A DNA stretch of 64,000 nt from Ziziphus jujuba (lineage: Eukaryota > Streptophyta > Magnoliopsida > Rosales > Rhamnaceae), in assembly GCF_031755915.1 (NCBI RefSeq), contig NC_083388.1, positions 16,245,001 to 16,309,000 of the forward strand, written 5' to 3'. A program made the translations under genes and the position numbers. Below the pieces are notes generated by a model. The model made no database searches. It worked only from the letters and a program-made list of their open reading frames with translations, and was not told the origin of the DNA. Below, piece by piece: positions 56,298 to 64,000 of this stretch; the first letter of the stretch is position 1; each line of letters starts with the position of its first letter.

Positions 56298-57163
56298 TGA
56301 TATATCCAACAAGCTTAACACAATCTCATTTATACATATATATATATACATATATATATATATCTGTTTATATATGTGGATTTTTGTGGTTATTTTTATC
56401 TATTTGTTTCGACTTGGAAGGGGAACAAAAAAATTATTTTTTCGCTTACCCCGTGGCTTTTAAACTTTTTTGGGTATTTAATTTTCCTTTGTTTTTCCAT
56501 TGATTGTCACTCATATATGATTACCCACACATTTGTATAAATTTTGGTGATTTTCTGATGATCTTCCAGTGCCAGAATGACAGAAAAAGTGAGAAAAACA
56601 TTTGAACTACGTCGATCGACCCATTTAATAGAGAAACAGGGTCAAGAAAACCCAACTAAAGTATGAAGACAAGTCAAAACTCGGTTTTACGGGTCAAAGT
56701 TGGGCAAACAGGCAGGTTTTAATATTGTGGGCTGGAGCATGGATTTCTGCTGGGTTTGGCCCATGTCCATTAAGGCTATTGCTTGGCCTATAGTATAACC
56801 CAGACAAGAGGGCCATAGTAGAGGCCGAAATTAAGACCTAGCCCATGAGGAATTTGGCCCAATTGCTTTGATTCCACCATGTGTCGTGAAAATAGTGGTT
56901 CTACATGGTGCACAGTGGCAATGCCACATGTCCCACAGTCGTAAGGCCACATGTTGCATAGAAAGGTGACACATGTCAGCCTGTGATAGGTGACACGTGT
57001 TGCACAATGTAGAGGACATGTGTCGGCCACTGGCTTATGACACATGTCCAACCATAAGGTTGGACACGTGTTGGTCTCTAGCATGTGACATGTGTTTGCT
57101 AGAGATAATGCCACTTGTCAAGTAGACACGGTGCCACATCAACAGTGCCATGTATCACCTAGT
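56298..57163 (+). other. copia F leader, first part, with ACATGT/ACACGTGT repeats
   Basis: It contains a TA-rich microsatellite (56333-56363). From about 56880 to 57130 it holds a degenerate array of GACACATGTC / GACACGTGTT-like units spaced irregularly, at roughly 20-35 bases. A reverse-strand open frame at 57114-56788 is a by-product of this array. The sequence GTGCCACATCAACAGTGCCA at its end belongs to the same tandem family as 58177-58302. Confidence 0.65.
57159..57163. repeat. target-site duplication CTAGT (left)
   Basis: This is identical to 58172-58176 on the other side of the solo LTR. Confidence 0.92.
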
Positions 57164-58171
57164 TGTTGAAATGTGGTGATCTTGCCACAATGTGCAAGGT
57201 AGTTCGGTTACACTTGCACTCTTTGTTTTGCAACATCAAAGACCAAACATTGCTTATGTTTATGTATTTTATTTTATCTTGTAATGTTCAAGAACAATAT
57301 CCTTTTTGTAATGCCCTAAGCTCATTATCTAGCTTAAGGCCTTTTTTGTCTAGTTGCTGGAATTGTATTTCCCGCAACATAAGTCCACTTCCTTGGATGC
57401 CGTTTGAAGTAGGTTTGGTATTTGGACCTGAATTTTGGATATGATAAACGAGATATGCAGAGGAAGCAGAAAAAAAAAGAATGTCCCAATTTGGATCTGG
57501 GAAAGCTGAGTTAAGCCTAAAACAATCTGACCCTTGTGCAGTGTTGTTGCCCAGAAAATTGGGCAAAACTGCCTCGGGTTTGATTACTTTTGAATGGGTA
57601 AATGGACTTTTTTTTATCTGGTTTTTGGATAGAACATAGTTTAATATTCAAAAAGGCTTCCCTCCAATTTTCAAGTCAAATGGAGCTGGTTTTCAAATTC
57701 AAATGCCTTAGACAAGCTGAACTGCCCATTAAAGAAGGTTTCTTGCATGTCCAGCACATTGATTAGAGTTAGTTGAGGTAGTTTGGCTTGGTTGGTTACT
57801 TTTAATGCTTTTGTATTTATTGCTCAATATGGCAGCATGCCTTATTGTCTTTTTGGTTTATTTAAAAGTATGAAAATTGTAATGAAAAATGTTGAAAAAG
57901 AAAATATTCAAAAAACAGATTTTGAAAAACAACATTTTTGGCTCTCTCTCTCTCAACTACTACATTTTTGGTTTCTTCTTCTTCCTACAAGCTAACAACC
58001 CTCTCAAGAACCCTAAACCTCCATTAAAACCAGAAACAAAACCTAAACAAACCCAAAAAAAAAAAAAAAAACAAAATCAAGAACCAAGAACCAACAACAA
58101 TCATTCTTGACTAACACCTTGAATGATTGTGCTCTAGGGTACAACAACATAAACCTACACCAAATTCATCA
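57164..58171 (+). repeat. Solo LTR of copia C
   Basis: This 1008-bp LTR runs from TGTTGAAATG to AATTCATCA, close in sequence to 15139-16153 and 18662-19676. There is no internal region, and the exact 5-bp duplication CTAGT lies on both sides. The hairpin arm has one mismatch (57353-57378). Confidence 0.94.
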
Positions 58172-58176
58172 CTAGT
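58172..58176. repeat. target-site duplication CTAGT (right)
   Basis: This is identical to 57159-57163. Confidence 0.92.
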
Positions 58177-58320
58177 GCCACATCAGCATATGCTGCCATC
58201 TGGCAGTTGCCATGTCAACTGGTTGCCACATCAACAAGTGCCACATCAGCATGTGCTGCCATCTGGCAGGTGCCATGTCAATTGATTGCCACATCAACAA
58301 GTGCCACATTCACCGACGTC
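58177..58320 (+). repeat. 63-bp tandem repeat, two copies plus a partial
   Basis: Units start at 58177, 58240 and 58303 with GCCACAT; the first two differ at only a few bases. Related sequence before the solo LTR (57130-57158) shows the array was already present when the LTR inserted. Confidence 0.88.
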
Positions 58321-58560
58321 TGCCATGGTGGGTGTATAAAGCAATTTTGAATGTGTATACAGTAATTTTCTGATGGGGTGTATACAATAGTTTTATGGGT
58401 GTATACTGAAAGTTTATGTATGTTTAAAGAAATTTTACGATGTACAGAGAAAACCTAAAAACTCACATTATTGTATTTTCCTATTGGAGTTTGGTTTTAA
58501 TTAGTTTGTTGGGATTAAAAACAATAACTAATTGATTTCTGTTTTTATGATTTTACAGAA

Positions 58561-61500
58561 ATGGTAAGTGGATGAGATCATGTGATTCTTGATATGAGGT
58601 CAAATGTGCCTACTGCATATGTGCCAACACCAACTTCTGTGGTCCAAATGGCTCCTCCTGCAAATATCTTAAAGACAAGAGGAAGGAAATGAATATGGAA
58701 GCTCTTGTTAGCAAACTTCATATCGAAGATAACAATAAAAGATCTGATAAAAAATCTCTGAAAGCCGAGATCAAGGCCAATATAATGGAGCATGATCAAA
58801 ACTCCAAGAATAAGAAAAAGATTGGAAGAGATTCCAAGTTGAGGCCTAAAGGAGGGATCTCCAAGAAGGCCAACCTTCAAGGCAAGTGCTTTAATTATGA
58901 CAAAATGGGTCACAGAGCGGTGGACTATAGCTATGGAAAAGAAGAAGAACAAAGAGGCATAGATGGTGGAGAAATCACACAAGAGGTTGATGATATTGAT
59001 CTCAATGTTGTTGTATTTAAAGTGAACTTTGTGGGATCAAATTCTAAAAAGTGGTGGATTGACACTGGTGCAACCCACCACATATGTTCAAACAATAACT
59101 TGTTCACTTCCTTTGAACCAAGCTAAAATGGTGAGAAGTTGTTTGGAAATTCTGCCACTTCAGAAATTCAAGGGAGGGCAAGGTAGTCCTAAAGATGACC
59201 TCTAGAAAGGAACTGACTCTGAACAATGTGTTGCATGTTTCAGATATTTGTAAGAATCTGGTGTCTGGATTGCTTCTGAGTAAGCATAGTTTCGCATGCT
59301 GCTCAAGTTAGATAAGATTGTTTGGTCCTAGTATGGAATATTTGTGGGAAAATGCTATATAGTCAATAGTTTATTTAAACTAAATGTAATGATTGTAAAG
59401 CCAAAAGAAGTTAATAAAGCTAGTACTTCTTCTGCTTACTTGCTTGAGTCTTCAAATTTGTGGCATGGTAGACTTAGTCACGTTAATTTTAATTCTCTGT
59501 GGAGGTTAATTAACTTGAATCATATTAACACATTTGAAATTGATTCCAAACGTAAGTGTGAAACTTGTGTAGAGGCAAAACAATGAGGTTATCATATCTA
59601 ATGATTGAAAGGAATACTGAACCTTTGGATTTAATTCATAAAGATGTATGTGAGGTGAAATCCGCACCAACTAAGGGTGGTAATAAGTATTTTATCACCT
59701 TTTTCGATGATAGTACAAAATATTGCTACGTATACTTGCTTAAGAGCGAGGAGAAGTTGAGAATCAACTCAACAAAAAGATTAAAGTAATAAGAAGTGAT
59801 CGTGGTGGCAAGTATGTAATACCATTTGCTGAGTATTGTGCTTAACATGGTGTTAGACATGAAGCTAGTTCACCATATTCACTATACTTAAATGGTGTGG
59901 ATGAACGAAAAAATCGTACTTTGAAAGATATGATGAATGTAATGCTGATAAGTTCTAGATTATCTCAGAACTTATTGGGAGAAAACTTTTGTTGATAAAA
60001 TACCTTTTAAATAAGGTTCCCTGAAAGGATCAGGTGAAGACACCTTATGAGCTTTGGAAAGGATGATAAACTTCCTATTAATACTTATGCGTGTGGGGGT
60101 GTCTAGCCAAAGTAATGATACCTATTCCTAAAAAAGTATAGATAAGTCCCAAAATAATTGATTACATCTTCATAAGATCTGCTCAAAATTGTAGTGCATA
60201 TCAGTTTATTATGTAGAGATCTGAATTTCCTGATATACATAAGAACACAATAATGGAATCGAGAAATGTATCACATTTTTAGCATATTTTTCCATATAAG
60301 ATTGAAAAAGGACTAAGTTCGTCTAAACAAACATATGCTGCTATTAGTGAAGATAACCATGATAGTGATCAAGAACAGGAGACTGAAGTTGAGACTGAGG
60401 ATAAACTGAGATGAAAAAAGAGAGTAAGAATGGAAATATCCTTCGGTCTAGATTTTCTTACTTACATGCTAGAAAGTGAACGTCAGAGCTTCGAAGAAGC
60501 TGTAAACTCTCATAAAGGAAATTTACAGAAAGAGACCATAAAAAGTGAAATTGATTCCATTCTGCAGAATCATACCTGTGTGTTATGAAAGCAGATGAAA
60601 CAATAGATAAATACAAGCAAAGCTTGTAATTAAGGGATATAAGCAACAAGAAGACCTTGATTATTTTAATACATATTCTCCAGTAACAAGAATAATTCCA
60701 TAAGGATGGCAATGGCGCTCGCTGCATTGTGGGATCTTGAAGTACATTAAATGGATGTTAAAACAGCCTTTCTTAATGGAGATCTTGATTTATAGATCTA
60801 CATGGAGCAACTTGAGGTTTCTCCACACCAAGTCAAGAAAAGAAAGTCTGTAAATTAGTGAAATCCTTGTATGGACTAAAACAAGCTCCAAAGCAGTGGC
60901 ATCAAAAATTTGATAGTGCCATGCTAAATGATAGATTTAAAACAAATGAGTGTAACAAATGTGTCTATGTGAAAAATACAGAGAATGGATATATCATTCG
61001 TTGTTTGTATGTAGATGTCATATTCATAATAGGTAGTGACGACAATATGGTCCAAACTACAATAGTCATGTTAAAATCCAAATTTGACATGAAAGATATA
61101 GGGTTTCCATATGTGATTTTAGGAATGAAAATCACTAAGAGTTCTAATGCAATCATACTTAGTCCAACACATTATATAGATAAAATACTGGTTAAGTTTA
61201 GTAATGACAATACTGGCAGCCAGAATACCCATAGATATGAGTTTACACTTATCCAAAAATAAAGGGAAGAGTGTACCTCAAATGGAATATGCAAGGATGA
61301 TTGGAAGTCTAATGTACCTGATGAATTGTACAAGACCAAACATAGCCTAAGTATTAGGAGAATGAGTAGATACATGAGTAATCCAAATAAAGATCATTAT
61401 AAAGGAATCGTAAGAGTACTAAGGTACTTACGATATACTCGTGATTATGGATTGCACTTTACAAGATATACTGCTATATTAGAAGGATACAATGATGCTA

Positions 61501-61940
61501 ATTGGACATCAGATATCAAGAATTCAAAATACACAAGTGGCTATGTATTCACATTAGCAAGTGTAGCCATAACATGGAAGTCCTCAAAACAAACTATGAT
61601 AGCTCGATTCACGATGGAATCTGAGTTCATTGTATTAGATAAATATGGTGAATAAGTTGAATGGCTATGCCAATTTTTAAAGGACACTCTAAAGTGGTCG
61701 AAACCTATCTCAGTGATAAGTTTACATTGTGATAGTCAATCTACGATGGACAAGGCACAAAATATTATCTATAATGGAAACTTTAGATACATTCGTCGTA
61801 AACACAGTTCCATTAAACAATTACTCTCAACTGAAGTTATCGCGATAGACTATGTAAAATCAAAAGATAACATTGCAAATCTGCTAAACAAATGGTTAAA
61901 TAGAGATTTAGTTGAGAAGTCATCGAAGGAATGGGATTGA
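58561..61940 (+). pseudogene. copia F gag-pol remnant
   Basis: Gag is short and decayed. The frame at 58689-59126 has a zinc knuckle in which the second and last Cys are Tyr (CFNYDKMGHRAVDY), then protease WWIDTGATHHIC. The pre-integrase zinc region at 59344-59586 reads LWHGRLSHVNFNSL and CETCVEAKQ. An integrase core piece runs 59620-59790 (PLDLIHKDVC, FITFFDDSTKYCYVYLLK). RT at 60858-61260 has KSLYGLKQAPKQWHQ, and the active site reads CLYVDVIFIIG, with YVDD changed to YVDV. RNase H at 61326-61940 has [24 protein letters not shown] and DYVKSKDNIANLLNKWL. Stops and frameshifts lie between the blocks. Confidence 0.87.
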
Positions 61941-62532
61941 AGCCTGTGAGTAAAGTCGATACAATGGAAACCCAACCTAGATGAATGGAGATCCCAAGAT
62001 CTAAATTCAATGGAAGAATATAATTGTAAAGACTAGTATGGATTATAGTAGGGGTTAATCCTATACCCATTCCTATGATAAAACAATGATAGATGAAGGT
62101 TAAGCATAAATAATGCTTTTAATGATTCCTATACGTGTTTGTTTGGTAATCTTTGCATAGTCATGCTCATTACATTGGAAATAGAAAGCACCTATGTGAA
62201 AGTGAAAAGTGGCCGCTTCAAAGGAGAATTGTTAAGGGCGTAATTTTCTAGAAACTCTTGCAAAACCAAGGTGGTGTTCAAGGCCAAAACAAACACAATA
62301 GTGAGAACTGAAGTGTACTAGGAAGGAATTTGTGTGATCTATATTGTCATTAACACAAACGATGAAATGGTTCAAATATATCGCATATACCATTAGTCAG
62401 TAAAGAAAATATAGTCTCATAAGGGAATGTTAAAAGAGTAATATATACTTATTCTATGTAAATTCCAACCCTAGAGCTTTACCATCAGAGTCCTTCATTG
62501 TCCCTTGTTGTCAAATCATTCATGTGGGGGAT
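61941..62532 (+). other. copia F 3' untranslated region and purine tract
   Basis: This stretch between the RNase H end and the 3' LTR has no gene. It ends in the purine-rich CATGTGGGGGA (62521-62531), the expected plus-strand primer just before the LTR. Confidence 0.75.
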
Positions 62533-62976
62533 TGTAACATCTTTCATTTAATGGGTTTGAATGATTTGTTTAATGGGTTTTAATGAGTCTAATGTTTAGC
62601 TTTTCTATTTTGGGTTTTCAAAGGGATGAGTTTTTTTGACAAAACAAGCATTTTTTTAGAGAAAAGTGTGATTTTTGCATCCTAGTGAGTCCATTAGGAA
62701 AATAAAGTACAGCTTTGGTGGCCTGAGCATTTTGTGGTAAAGCAAAGGTACACGAGCTTCGTAGAGAAAAATCTTGAAGGTGTTGTGTCTGAGATCTTTA
62801 CATCTGTTGTATCATGGGAAACTATCTTCATAAATTCATCTGCACCGGTGAGGCAGAAATTGTCTTCAGGAAACTGTGGTATCACACAGACCCTGAACTG
62901 ATCAACAAATCTACTAGCAACAAAGAATACAGGTTCTAAATTTTTTTTGTTTTATTATCATATTTTATTCCACAAT
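62533..62976 (+). repeat. 3' LTR of copia F
   Basis: It starts TGTAACATCTTTCATTTAAT and matches 55849-56297. It stops at CACAAT, where a gypsy LTR begins. Confidence 0.87.
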
Positions 62977-64000
62977 CGATGAGAATCCGCCCATACGTGT
63001 ACAACCGACAACTTGTTGAGATGCAGATCCTATACAGTTGAAGACCGGGCCAATCACTAGAGCTCAAGCCAAGAGATTTAAGGACAACTTGGCTGGTTTT
63101 ATACAAGGATTTATCAGTTCTTAAAAGGGATTGTCAATACCCGATGATTCAAAGTTTATTTTAAGCAGCCAAGTGGTGGAGGCCGATATGGACTAGGGTA
63201 GCTATTTTAGTGCATTTATGAGCTTTGGACAGCAAGGAATGGGTTCTTCAACACTTCTTGAATTCAATTGACATCACTAATAGGTCATGGAATAGAGTCA
63301 AGGCAGAAGCAAAAGCAATCAAAGAGGCCATTTGCGCATGGAAGACATTTTTGGCCGAATTTGCTGTATTTGCTGCTGGCTTTGCTGTATTTTGGTGATT
63401 AAGCAATTTCTCTTTGTTCCAATCAAGGTCAGCATATGGGATTCATAATTAATCATATTTGGCATCCTACATGGTACATTGGATATGATTTGGAGCTTTT
63501 ACAAGCTGGAACTTGATCAAAGATATCTTAGTTGTCAAACTAGTCAACTAGTTTCCTAATTTGAATTTGACTTTTTGTTTTAGGAAACTATAATTTATTT
63601 TGGTTTTTCTGGATAAATTAACTTAGGAAAGTTAGAATTTTATTATTTTAAATGTAAATTAATTAATTTCTAATTCAAAACAGGAGAATTAATCAATCCA
63701 AATTTGTTTAGGAAGAAGCAAAATTCGACCAACACTTGGTTTCCTAATATCTATGGCCGAATTTATCTAATTGTTTCAGGGTTTATTGTTTTGTAACTTT
63801 AGCCTATTTAAGGGCTTATTATCATTGAGAAATCAGTTTACATATTATTTAGAAAATTATTTTGTGAGAAAATAGTTCTCTTTGTTCTTTTTGAACACCT
63901 AAAATACTTGATAGAAATCAAGCGTTTTAGTTTGATGTATCAATAGGACATTTATAACCTATTGTGGCATTTTTTATATAACAAGATTTCTAGTCACAAG
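62977..64000 (+). repeat. gypsy LTR, running off the window
   Basis: It starts CGATGAGAATCC (TGATGAGAATCC in siblings). It contains the pol-tail motif ITRAQAKRFKDN near 63060, the AATTAATT block, the TATA-like site at 63801-63816 and the CAATAGG arm near 63940. It lacks only the last 70 or so bases at the window end. Confidence 0.88.

Larger units (their letters stand above)
55849..62976 (+). mobile_element. Ty1/copia element F, degenerate, with a nested solo LTR
   Basis: LTRs at 55849-56297 and 62533-62976 flank a long leader and a decayed gag-pol. It inserted in a (TAA)n tract, so the left flank is AATAA. The right flank is lost because a gypsy LTR begins at 62977, six or so bases short of the expected LTR end. 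The solo copia C LTR at 57164-58171 lies in its leader. Confidence 0.87.

Noticed and set aside
56333..56363. TA-repeat as a promoter
   Set aside because: A simple TA microsatellite in the copia F leader with no other promoter evidence.
56788..57114. Reverse-strand 108-codon frame rich in Cys and His, possibly a small zinc protein
   Set aside because: The Cys/His pattern comes from the repeated ACATGTG words in the copia F leader; it matches no known domain and has no gene context.

Overview
The window is nuclear DNA of a flowering plant, probably a eudicot. It is AT-rich and carries plant-type Ty1/copia and Ty3/gypsy retrotransposons, most with primer-binding sites matching the 3' end of plant initiator-methionine tRNA. 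The one clear host gene, on the minus strand at 52510-53178, encodes a kiwellin (ripening-related protein). No bacterial, organellar, tRNA, rRNA or CRISPR features were seen. I cannot name the species.

About 1-51.77 kb is an almost continuous nest of retrotransposons. (1) 1-7.9 kb: a truncated plus-strand gypsy copy whose LTR was split by a complete minus-strand non-autonomous gypsy element (3112-7629, perfect 5-bp target duplication TTATT). (2) 7.9-11.7 kb: minus-strand 3' remains of a gypsy element joined to the minus-strand 5' end of a copia element. (3) 11.8-24.2 kb: a plus-strand LTR-internal-LTR-internal gypsy complex of the same non-autonomous subfamily. A complete copia element (15139-19676, target duplication AGAAT, two 1015-bp LTRs) sits in its gag. 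(4) 24.2-28.66 kb: a copia element with most of its 5' LTR lost. (5) 28.66-51.77 kb: a gypsy fragment, then a plus-strand copia ('A') whose 3' LTR was split by a minus-strand copia ('B', LTRs at 32533-32832 and 51309-51599). The middle of B is in turn replaced by about 15.9 kb of gypsy copies (33470-49351).

51.77-55.85 kb is the only stretch free of recognisable retrotransposons and holds the kiwellin gene. 55.85-62.98 kb is another degenerate copia element (F). A solo copia LTR (57164-58171, target duplication CTAGT) sits in a tandem-repeat leader inside F. The window ends inside a gypsy LTR (62977-64000).

Nearly every gag/pol frame is broken. Exceptions are a 538-codon integrase-RNase H frame in the 15-19 kb copia, which lacks reverse transcriptase, and a long gypsy frame with one in-frame stop (19682-21913). 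The latter has a rearranged pol: duplicated linker, no RT active site, no integrase core. The same rearrangement occurs in the minus-strand copy at 3.1-7.6 kb, so a defective gypsy subfamily has probably amplified using proteins supplied by other copies. Other notable points are tandem duplications hitting catalytic motifs (4 x 44 bp in a copia RT, 2 x 111 bp in a gypsy integrase) and inverted repeats conserved in the LTRs.
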